DNA of 10,886 nucleotides from Kordiimonadaceae bacterium (GTDB taxonomy: Bacteria; Pseudomonadota; Alphaproteobacteria; Sphingomonadales; Emcibacteraceae), in NCBI GenBank assembly GCA_018699075.1, contig JABIPV010000225.1, forward strand, positions 1 to 10,886, given 5' to 3'. Both the position numbers and the translations under genes were made by a program. Shown one piece after another: positions 1-5,373 of the stretch; position 1 is the first letter of the stretch; every line of letters begins with the position of its first letter. Below the pieces are notes generated by a model, which saw only the letters and a list, made by a program, of their open reading frames with translations, searched no databases and was not told where the DNA came from.

Positions 1-1
1 A

Positions 2-550
2 ACGATCCATGCGCTTGACTGGATTAAAAAAGCCGTCGGTGAAGAAGAGCTGGAAAAGAAAATCAAGGGCGGTCTTAAGGGCTTGAAAGTGGCTAACTAT
101 TATGGCTGCATGTACACTAGACCGCGAAATATTTATCCTGAGAAAGATCAGGGTGAGGGTAGCGAGAGCACTTTAAAACCTCATTATATGGATGACCTTC
201 TGGCAGTGGCCGGTGCTGATAATGTTGAATTTCCATTAAAAACGGCTTGCTGCGGTGGTGCCCATACACTCTCTGATAGTGATACTTCGACTAAACTGGT
301 TCTAAATATATTAATGGCTGCGGAAGCTTCCGGTGCGGAAGTAATTGCAACGGAATGTCCTACTTGTCACACTGGGCTTGAAATGCATCAAATTCGCGCT
401 GAAAAGATGTTTGGCAAGAAAACCAATGTGAAAATAGTATATTTTACTCAGCTTCTTGGTATGGCCCTTGGGCTTAGTAAACGAAAAGTCGGTTTGCAAG
501 AAAATATATCAGATAGTTACGCACTTATGAAAGAGAAGGGCATCGCATGA
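2..550 (+). CDS. sHdr-type heterodisulfide reductase subunit B (sHdrB2-like), 5' truncated
   Basis: The reading frame is open from the left edge, so the N-terminal part (probably about 110 residues of a roughly 290-residue protein) lies outside the window; 182 residues are visible. The visible part holds one complete CCG (cysteine-rich) domain: a YYGC motif (visible residue 36), a CCGG motif (83-86) and CPTCH (119-123), the cysteine set that binds the non-cubane iron-sulfur cluster in HdrB proteins. The CC-to-CXXC spacing is 34 residues, as in the family; the spacing from the first Cys to CC is 46, longer than the 31-39 usual for CCG domains. Because an LbpA gene and an ArsR regulator follow, this is inferred to be a cytoplasmic sHdr sulfur-oxidation subunit and not a methanogen-type HdrB. 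Its position just before lbpA suggests the second B subunit (B2) of a C1-B1-A-H-C2-B2 cluster. A GlcF/LutA-like or other CCG-domain protein is the less likely alternative. Confidence 0.87.
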   Translation, partial: TIHALDWIKKAVGEEELEKKIKGGLKGLKVANYYGCMYTRPRNIYPEKDQGEGSESTLKPHYMDDLLAVAGADNVEFPLKTACCGGAHTLSDSDTSTKLVLNILMAAEASGAEVIATECPTCHTGLEMHQIRAEKMFGKKTNVKIVYFTQLLGMALGLSKRKVGLQENISDSYALMKEKGIA

Positions 551-957
551 TGAGCGTCGGCGAAATGGCTGTGAAACTTGACGGCGAACTGATGTCGGCT
601 TCTGATATGCTTAGCCTTGGGGAGCAGACATTGGAGCACTGGATTACGGCCCGCGACCTTGAGCCGACTGATAAAAATAAAGAAGGATTTCGCCTGTTAG
701 CATTGCACCGCCAAGGCGCCAAAGGGGACCCAAGTTTTAATGCATGCAGAGAAACTTGCCGTGAACTCGTATATTATTATAATTTAATAACACTTGACCC
801 GGAGCATGTTGAAACCTTACAAAGGCTTAACATGATGAAATTAATTACGAGCCATCTTTATTATTTCATTACGGGGAAAATGGAACAATCCCAATTGGGG
901 GAGTTTTGTTGTTCATCTAAACCTATAAGATCTAAGCTTGATGGTCAGATTAACTAA
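547..957 (+). CDS. uncharacterised four-cysteine protein in sHdr cluster
   Basis: A 136-residue protein I do not recognise as a named family. Its ATG overlaps the stop of the HdrB-like gene (ATGA at 547-550), and a purine-rich AGAAGGG at 534-540 gives a good ribosome binding site, so translation is probably coupled; the second ATG at 550 is an equally possible start. The protein is predicted cytoplasmic: there is no signal peptide or clear membrane segment, and the middle looks helical and rich in aromatic residues (YYY at 76-78). Its four cysteines sit in two groups, C67 and C71 in an ACRETC segment and an adjacent pair C121-C122 near the C terminus. Placement between an sHdrB-like gene and a lipoate-binding-protein gene suggests an accessory role in the sHdr complex, such as sulfur relay or assembly, but this is inference from context only. 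Confidence 0.85.
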   Translation: MMSVGEMAVKLDGELMSASDMLSLGEQTLEHWITARDLEPTDKNKEGFRLLALHRQGAKGDPSFNACRETCRELVYYYNLITLDPEHVETLQRLNMMKLITSHLYYFITGKMEQSQLGEFCCSSKPIRSKLDGQIN

Positions 958-962
958 AGGAG
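956..962 (+). promoter_or_regulatory. strong ribosome binding site of lbpA
   Basis: AAAGGAG begins inside the stop codon of the preceding gene and ends 9 nt before the ATG at 972. It fixes the lbpA start and suggests lbpA is translated efficiently from the same message as the upstream genes. Confidence 0.75.
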
Positions 963-971
963 TTTCTGAAA

Positions 972-1415
972 ATGCCTAATGTACGTGGTTGTGATTTGCC
1001 GGATGATTTACTTTATGATGTAGAAAATCATATGTGGTTTCGCGAAGTTGATGGCGGAAAAGTTCAGCTTGGAATGACTATGGTTGCTACGGCACTCGCC
1101 GGACAATTGGTTGCATTTACAGGTAAGAGAGTCGGAAAGAAAATTAAAGCTGGTAAATCGGTTGGAACGGTTGAAAGTGGTAAATGGGTTGGTCCTGCCA
1201 AATCAGCTGCTGCTGGTCTTGTCGCTGAACTTAATCAGAATCTCGTTAATAATCCAAGCATTGCAAATGATGATCCTTATAATGAGGGATGGATGGTTGT
1301 GCTTGAGCCAGAAGATTGGCAGAACGTGAAATCCTCACTGGTACTCGGGTCTGATGTAACGGGGCCTTACGAAGCAAAAATGGATGCTGATAATTTTGCC
1401 GGTTGCGGGGCTTGA
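972..1415 (+). CDS. lbpA: lipoate-binding protein of the sHdr pathway (GcvH-like)
   Basis: A 147-residue protein of the GcvH/biotinyl-lipoyl fold. The lipoylation site is recognisable as ESGKW, with K71 as the modified lysine, followed by a GPAKS segment and a GLVAELNQNL stretch matching the beta-turn and downstream strand of GcvH. The surroundings of the lysine (SGKWVGP) resemble LbpA proteins of sulfur oxidisers more than the ESVKA of glycine-cleavage GcvH. In the known sHdr pathway, LbpA carries lipoate that takes part in cytoplasmic oxidation of persulfide sulfur. The gene lies 14 bp after the four-cysteine protein gene and has a strong ribosome binding site. A cysteine lies near the C terminus (C145). 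The dedicated lipoate-assembly genes often found with lbpA (sLpl(AB), LipS1, LipS2, LipT) are not in this window. A true glycine-cleavage GcvH is unlikely: no gcvT or gcvP is adjacent and the active-site sequence differs. Confidence 0.88.
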   Translation: MPNVRGCDLPDDLLYDVENHMWFREVDGGKVQLGMTMVATALAGQLVAFTGKRVGKKIKAGKSVGTVESGKWVGPAKSAAAGLVAELNQNLVNNPSIANDDPYNEGWMVVLEPEDWQNVKSSLVLGSDVTGPYEAKMDADNFAGCGA

Positions 1416-1460
1416 GACAAATATAATTAATTGAGAATTGTAGAACTAAAGGCTATTAAT

Positions 1461-1802
1461 ATGAGTACAAGCACTACAAATATGGTTGAAGGCGAGATGA
1501 ATATTGAATTACTCAAATCTCACGCTAAGAATGCAACCGAATTACTTAAAGTAATGTCAAATGAATGGCGCCTACTGGTGCTGTGCCATTTAATGTTTGG
1601 GGAAAAAAGTGTTAGTGAGCTAGAAGAATTGCTCGGTCTAAGTCAATCAGCTTTATCACAACATTTGGCCGTCCTTCGCCGTGAAAGACTTGTTCAAACA
1701 AGACGTAGTGCTCAGTCTGTTTATTATAGCATTGATAGTGAAGAAGTTGAGGCCATAATGGGTACTCTCTACGAACAATTTTGTAAAACCACCAACGCTT
1801 AA
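1461..1802 (+). CDS. ArsR/SmtB-family persulfide-type regulator (sHdrR/SqrR/BigR-like)
   Basis: A 113-residue winged-helix repressor. The recognition helix region reads LSQSALSQHLAVLRRERLV (residues 60-78), followed by a wing with RRSAQSVYYSI (81-91). The only two cysteines are C42 (VLCHL, helix after the N terminus) and C108 (QFCKT, last helix). Their separation of 66 residues equals that of the sensing pair in SqrR (C41/C107) and sHdrR (C50/C116), which form a sulfur bridge with persulfide and release DNA. No metal-binding CxC motif of ArsR/SmtB metal sensors is seen. The ATG at 1461 is chosen because an AAAGG ribosome binding site lies 8-9 nt before it; an in-frame TTG at 1431 has none. 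The gene follows lbpA by 45 bp with no terminator visible and probably belongs to the same operon, which would make it autoregulated. Assignment to sHdrR in the strict sense rests on the neighbourhood. Confidence 0.88.
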   Translation: MSTSTTNMVEGEMNIELLKSHAKNATELLKVMSNEWRLLVLCHLMFGEKSVSELEELLGLSQSALSQHLAVLRRERLVQTRRSAQSVYYSIDSEEVEAIMGTLYEQFCKTTNA

Positions 1803-1835
1803 TTCATTAAATCTTAATTCATTAAATCTTAATTC
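1801..1835. repeat. tandem 15-bp direct repeat with nested dyads (possible operator)
   Basis: The unit AATTCATTAAATCTT occurs twice in direct succession (1801-1815, 1816-1830), followed by a partial third copy AATTC (1831-1835). Each unit together with the next contains the dyad ATTAA-ATC-TTAAT (1806-1818 and 1821-1833), and between them lies TTAAT-TC-ATTAA (1814-1825). The array fills most of the 48-bp gap between the ArsR-type regulator and the DUF442 gene and overlaps the regulator's stop codon. AT-rich dyads are typical of ArsR-family operators, so it could be a binding site, but simple replication slippage is also possible. Confidence 0.75.
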
Positions 1836-1850
1836 TGGGAAAATACCGAG

Positions 1851-2261
1851 ATGACTGACTTTATCAAGCTTGCTGATGATTTTTATATCCATGGCCAAAT
1901 TACACAAGAACATATTAGTCAAGCTTCTTCAGATGGCATTAAGACGATTATAAATTTACGTCCTGACGGCGAAAAGCCCGGGTACATTAATGCCCAAGAC
2001 GCAGCAGACGTAGCAAAAAACAATAATGTAACTTATCATCATATCCCCGTTGCAATGACCGGCCCAAAGCCGGAGCAGGTTGCTTCATTTAAACAAACAG
2101 TGCAGGGCTGTGATGGTGCGGTTCTGGTTCATTGTGGCTCTGGTAAACGGGCTGCTATTCTCTGGGCTCTCTCAAATAAAGGCGCACTGACTGCAGACGA
2201 AATTATATCTGCATGCGCGAACTTTGGTCACGACCTTTCCAAACTAAGAGCCAATCTATAA
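1851..2261 (+). CDS. stand-alone DUF442 (Blh N-terminal type) phosphatase-like protein
   Basis: A 136-residue cytoplasmic protein of the DUF442/COG3453 family, a branch of the cysteine-dependent phosphatase fold. Visible signatures are INLRPDGE (34-41), HHIPV (63-67) and the loop VHCGSGKRA (93-101), giving catalytic candidates C95 and R100 with CX4R spacing; the usual family form is YCRSGTR, so Tyr is replaced by His and the loop is slightly changed. In many proteobacteria this domain is fused to an ETHE1-like persulfide dioxygenase in Blh, in an operon controlled by the persulfide sensor BigR. Here it stands alone directly after a BigR-like regulator, which suggests a role in reactive-sulfur handling, for example as a sulfurtransferase- or phosphatase-like factor. 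Its actual substrate is not known. The start codon is preceded by a modest GGGA site at 1837-1840. Confidence 0.88.
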   Translation: MTDFIKLADDFYIHGQITQEHISQASSDGIKTIINLRPDGEKPGYINAQDAADVAKNNNVTYHHIPVAMTGPKPEQVASFKQTVQGCDGAVLVHCGSGKRAAILWALSNKGALTADEIISACANFGHDLSKLRANL

Positions 2262-2319
2262 GATAAATCCCCCCGTCTTAAGGGCTTTTCATAGTCTGAA
2301 ATAAAGTTAAATTTAAGTC

Positions 2320-2334
2320 TTTTATATTATAAAA
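2320..2334. repeat. AT-only inverted repeat
   Basis: TTTTATA-T-TATAAAA, a perfect 7-1-7 dyad in the spacer upstream of the periplasmic protein gene. It could be an operator for an AT-preferring regulator, but such dyads also arise by chance in sequence this AT-rich. Confidence 0.4.
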
Positions 2335-2362
2335 ACGTATTATGCGAATATTCTAATATTTT

Positions 2363-2382
2363 AGTGATTTTTCACTCTTTTT
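2363..2382 (+). terminator. weak hairpin followed by T-run (possible terminator)
   Basis: AGTGA-TTTT-TCACT (2363-2376) forms a 5-bp stem with a tetraloop, followed by CTTTTT. It is short and AT-rich, so it would be at best a weak terminator for the sHdr-side transcript; it may instead be a regulatory dyad just upstream of the candidate extended -10 that follows. Confidence 0.3.
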
Positions 2383-2383
2383 A

Positions 2384-2392
2384 TGTTATATT
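2384..2392 (+). promoter_or_regulatory. candidate extended -10 promoter for the periplasmic protein gene
   Basis: TG-T-TATATT matches the extended -10 pattern TGnTATAAT in five of six hexamer positions. No convincing -35 is seen at 17 bp. Transcription would start near 2399, leaving a leader of about 68 nt before the ATG at 2467, whose ribosome binding site is AAGGG at 2454-2458. The rest of the 205-bp spacer (2262-2466) shows only AT-rich dyads. Confidence 0.35.
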
Positions 2393-2466
2393 TTTGATCA
2401 ACAAACTCATGCTCCTAAAAGCAGTATAAGTTTGAGAAAAAAATAACAAATATAAGGGAAAATAAT

Positions 2467-3378
2467 ATGTATATTAAGAAGTATATTACGCGAATTCTGC
2501 TGGCCTTTTTCTTGCTGGCCTTGCCAACGACGCTATTGGCTGCCGATGAAATTTACAAACCTTTTATTTTTGCCTATTCAAGTGAAAATGATATGGAAAC
2601 CACTGCAGAAACTGTACGTGCAAAGTTAACAGAAGCAGGTTTTGAAATCAGTGGTGAGAATAGCCCCTATGAAGGCGTGCTAAACATTGTTGTGACCAAC
2701 GCAGCACTACAAACCGCAAGTGCGGCCAGTGATTTTGGTACTTTTGCTGCAGCTCAAAGAGTGTTCTTAACAAAAATGGGCGACGCGGTACAGGTCAGTT
2801 ACACTAATCCAAACTACATGGCACTAGCATATCGACTTGAAAGTGATCTAGTTCCAATTAAAGAAAGCCTTGTGGAAGCGCTTGGTACAGAAAAAGAGTT
2901 TGGATCTAAAAAAGGACTTAATGCCAAAAGGTTAACTAAATATCGCTACATGGGTTTTCCTATGTTTACAGAAAGATTTGATAAGCCTGACCTGCTCGCA
3001 ACATATGAAAGCCATGAAGAAGCCGTAGCTAAGCTCGAAGAAGGACTAGCCGCAGATAGTGCAAACGTAACAAAGGTTTACAGAATTGATGTTCCGGGTA
3101 CTTCAGACACTCTTTTTGGTGTTGCTATAGCAGAAGGAAATGGCGGGGATGATCACATCATGACTAAAATTGATTTTGAAGATACGCGCTCATCGGCACA
3201 TTTACCTTATGAAATTCTGGTAAAAGATAATGAAATTTATGCCCTTGGTGCACGCTTCCGCATCGCGATAAGCTTCCCGGATTTAAAGATGGTTGGCAGT
3301 CATTCTTTTGCTGGCATTATGAGCGCTCCAGGTGCCATAAAAAAAGCATTGAAAACAGCGTCCGGTAATCTTAAGTAA
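2467..3378 (+). CDS. secreted periplasmic protein, possibly DUF302-related
   Basis: A 303-residue protein with a clear Sec signal peptide: KK and R at the N terminus, a hydrophobic core (residues 10-24) and a likely cut after A25 or A26 (TTLLAA-DE). No lipobox is present and the protein has no cysteine at all, so neither lipoprotein anchoring nor disulfides are expected. Residues about 30-145 resemble the DUF302 fold in layout: a helix with TAETVRAKLTEAGF, an IVVTNA strand, a QRVFLTKMGDAVQVSY hairpin and a helix before EALG. The second half (about 160-300) holds further mixed alpha/beta sequence that I cannot assign. An unidentified solute- or protein-binding role in the periplasm is the most that can be said. 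It has its own spacer, so it may be transcribed separately from the sHdr genes. It ends 5 bp from the convergent desulfurase-like gene. Confidence 0.85.
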   Translation: MYIKKYITRILLAFFLLALPTTLLAADEIYKPFIFAYSSENDMETTAETVRAKLTEAGFEISGENSPYEGVLNIVVTNAALQTASAASDFGTFAAAQRVFLTKMGDAVQVSYTNPNYMALAYRLESDLVPIKESLVEALGTEKEFGSKKGLNAKRLTKYRYMGFPMFTERFDKPDLLATYESHEEAVAKLEEGLAADSANVTKVYRIDVPGTSDTLFGVAIAEGNGGDDHIMTKIDFEDTRSSAHLPYEILVKDNEIYALGARFRIAISFPDLKMVGSHSFAGIMSAPGAIKKALKTASGNLK

Positions 3379-3383
3379 AAAGG

Positions 3384-5168
3384 TCAGGCAATTACTGTTT
3401 CACGGGCTATGGCAAAGAATTGTAATTCTCCGCCTTCTCCGTCTAGCTTTACATCAAGCGGTGTTTTGATGCACTGCGCTTTATTCGCCGCTGATAAAGC
3501 CTGATCAAAATATGAATTATAAAGATTTTGCCGTTCAGTTAAGCTGAGCGGCTTTTTCTTTGCTGGAATGAGAGAAAATGCGCTCTCTATTGATAATTCA
3601 GGATTGATATTTACCGCCTCTTTATGGCTCCATAGGCCACTGATAGGATCAAAATTATATTGTGCTACAAAGCATTCACCATGTTCAGCAATAAATTCAA
3701 TGGCTTTGATGATCATTTCCGTTTCAGCATCATCCATCGAATAATGAAAACCGAGCCGGCACCAGCCCGGTTTTATGCCATTGACACCCTTGCTGATTAG
3801 CGAGCGATATTTATTTGATAATGATTGATCAATATTGAGCAACCGGTGACCATAAGGCCCTGCGCAGGCACAGCCCGCACGGGTTTGCAAGCCAAACAAA
3901 TCGTCCAGTAATGCTGTGACAAATTTTGGATGCAAATAAGAACCATTATTTGTGCGGATATTGAATGAAATAATGCAAACTCTTTTGCTCGGGTCCTGAT
4001 TGCCAAGGATTTCAATCTTATCATTTTTCGCCCAGCGCCCAAAGGCCTTTGCTAACTGATCATTTTCGTATTCTTCAATAAGCTCCGTGCTAAGTGCATC
4101 TTTTAAGGAAAAAGCAAGCGCCGCTCTGAGCGTTTGTAAGATGCCGGGCGTTCCGGCCCGCTCACGCAGCTCTATTTCTGGGAAGAAGTCTTCCTCAGTT
4201 TTATTGACATATGAAACGGTTCCACCACCACTGATGCAGGGGCCAAGAGAGCTTTCATAAATAGATTTTTTAAACAGGAGTAAACCCGAAGAGCCCGGTC
4301 CGCCAAGAAATTTATGGGGCGAAATATAAACCGCATCTATTGATGGGTCTTCGCCTTCAGGATAACCGGTTGGGTTCATATTAATCTTCACATATGGTGC
4401 TGAGGCCGCATAATCAAAGCAAGCCAGCGCATCATATTTATGAAGCAGGCAGGCAATTTTATGAACTGGGCTGATGATACCAGTTACATTAGACGCCGCC
4501 GAGAATGAGCCTATGCGTAATCTGTTTTTATACTCATCATTTTGAAGTTCTTTTTCCAGCTGGACAAGGTCGATATTTCCCTCATCATCAAGCTCTATTT
4601 CAACAACAGTCGCCAGACTTGAGCGCCAGGAAACTTCATTTGAGTGATGCTCAAACGGTCCGACAAAAACAACCGGGCCGGTTTTATCCATCTGATTCTC
4701 AATAGCCTGATAATCTTCGTTAGAAACCGCACACTTCATTTGTTCTTTCATGCGCGCAAAGGTACTTGGCGGTATTGCCACACCAAGAATTTGCTGCAGC
4801 CGGTAAATAGCGGCCGTTGCCCCGTCGCCGCAGGTAATGACACAATCATCATCCGTTGCGCCGACTGATTTTTTTATACTGTTTTCTGCCTGATGAAAAA
4901 GTGCCGATGTGGTTCTGCCTGTCGTATCATCTTCGGTATGAGTGTTGGCATAGAGACGCTGAAGATCCATCATATAATTTTCAATAAACTCAAGCCCTCT
5001 ACCAGATGCTGTGTAATCAGCATAGGTGACTATGCGTTCACCATATGGCGTCTTAATCATGCTATCGGTGCCGATAATATGCGGACGCAGTACATCAATT
5101 GACAGGGGCTGTTGATTAGATTTATTGCCGTCAAACCCGCTTAAAATATGATCAAATATTGACATCAT
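3384..5168 (-). CDS. long SufS-like class V PLP enzyme (cysteine desulfurase-like)
   Basis: A class V aminotransferase-fold enzyme, 594 residues from the chosen start against about 400 for SufS. Numbering here is from a further in-frame ATG at 5204. EHHSNEVSW (185-193) matches the SufS EHHANIVPW segment, with a histidine that stacks on PLP. D264 in ACFDYAASAP pairs with the PLP nitrogen. K298 in SPHKFLGGPG is the Schiff-base lysine. RAGCACAGP (442-450) aligns with the SufS RTGHHCAMP loop, so C447 is the likely persulfide cysteine and C445 is an extra one. Residues after about 510 form a C-terminal extension of about 95 residues with no recognised domain. Removal of sulfur from cysteine as a persulfide is the likely chemistry, but a cysteine-lyase or other class V reaction is possible. 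The start at 5168 is preferred because a weak GTGGA lies just upstream, while 5204 has no Shine-Dalgarno-like sequence. No Suf/Isc scaffold genes are adjacent. Confidence 0.85.
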   Translation of the reverse strand: MMSIFDHILSGFDGNKSNQQPLSIDVLRPHIIGTDSMIKTPYGERIVTYADYTASGRGLEFIENYMMDLQRLYANTHTEDDTTGRTTSALFHQAENSIKKSVGATDDDCVITCGDGATAAIYRLQQILGVAIPPSTFARMKEQMKCAVSNEDYQAIENQMDKTGPVVFVGPFEHHSNEVSWRSSLATVVEIELDDEGNIDLVQLEKELQNDEYKNRLRIGSFSAASNVTGIISPVHKIACLLHKYDALACFDYAASAPYVKINMNPTGYPEGEDPSIDAVYISPHKFLGGPGSSGLLLFKKSIYESSLGPCISGGGTVSYVNKTEEDFFPEIELRERAGTPGILQTLRAALAFSLKDALSTELIEEYENDQLAKAFGRWAKNDKIEILGNQDPSKRVCIISFNIRTNNGSYLHPKFVTALLDDLFGLQTRAGCACAGPYGHRLLNIDQSLSNKYRSLISKGVNGIKPGWCRLGFHYSMDDAETEMIIKAIEFIAEHGECFVAQYNFDPISGLWSHKEAVNINPELSIESAFSLIPAKKKPLSLTERQNLYNSYFDQALSAANKAQCIKTPLDVKLDGEGGELQFFAIARETVIA

Positions 5169-5291
5169 GCAATTCCACTTTGTTAAGTCTATAATGAAGT
5201 CCATTAATGGAAGAATTATTCATTCAATATATACCCATATCGCCGAATAAACAAGCGCACCAAATTAGCATTTTTGTATAATATTTCTAAC

Positions 5292-5320
5292 TTTATAGAT
5301 ATTTTAGAATATAGTTCTAA
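5292..5320 (-). promoter_or_regulatory. candidate promoter of the desulfurase-like gene
   Basis: Read on the minus strand: TTAGAA (-35 position, 5315-5320), a 17-bp spacer, then TATAAA (-10 position, 5292-5297). The -10 matches the consensus in five positions and the -35 in three. Transcription would begin near 5285, giving a leader of about 80-115 nt depending on the start codon. The -35 and spacer are covered by the inverted repeat at 5304-5320, so a bound regulator would compete with or contact RNA polymerase. Confidence 0.42.
5304..5320. repeat. 17-bp inverted repeat (candidate operator)
   Basis: TTAGAA-TATAG-TTCTAA is a perfect 6-5-6 dyad. A further half-site TTCTAA lies at 5285-5290, so three half-sites are spread over 36 bp. 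The array is in the spacer between the LysR-type gene and the desulfurase-like gene, upstream of the latter. Multiple spaced half-sites fit LysR-type regulators, which bind adjacent recognition and activation sites, though the exact T-N11-A pattern is not met. Confidence 0.55.
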
Positions 5321-5373
5321 TTACAACATTGAAAGATAGAAGGTAATATTCAACTTATTCTTGCCGAGAGGGA

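Noticed and set aside
83..85. TTG at 83 as the start of the HdrB-like gene
   Set aside because: The frame is open to the window edge, and the residues before it (ALDWIKK, GGLKGLKV) continue HdrB-like sequence, so this codon is internal.
1084..1329. An 81-codon open frame inside lbpA
   Set aside because: It is an out-of-frame shadow of the lipoate-binding protein with low-complexity leucine-rich translation and no ribosome binding site.
1431..1460. TTG start for the ArsR-type regulator giving ten extra residues
   Set aside because: No ribosome binding site precedes it, whereas AAAGG is well placed before the ATG at 1461.
1424..1460. A SqrR-type ATTC-N8-GAAT operator before the ArsR-type regulator
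   Set aside because: Only scattered AATTAATT and GAATTG fragments are present; the full motif is not found there.
2267..2290. C-run and GGG before TTTT after the DUF442 gene as an intrinsic terminator
   Set aside because: Only three G-C pairs can form around an 8-nt loop and the T-run is four bases; too weak to call.
5169..5204. ATG at 5204 as the preferred start of the desulfurase-like gene
   Set aside because: No Shine-Dalgarno-like sequence precedes it. The ATG at 5168 has a weak one, so it was preferred, though the longer form cannot be excluded.
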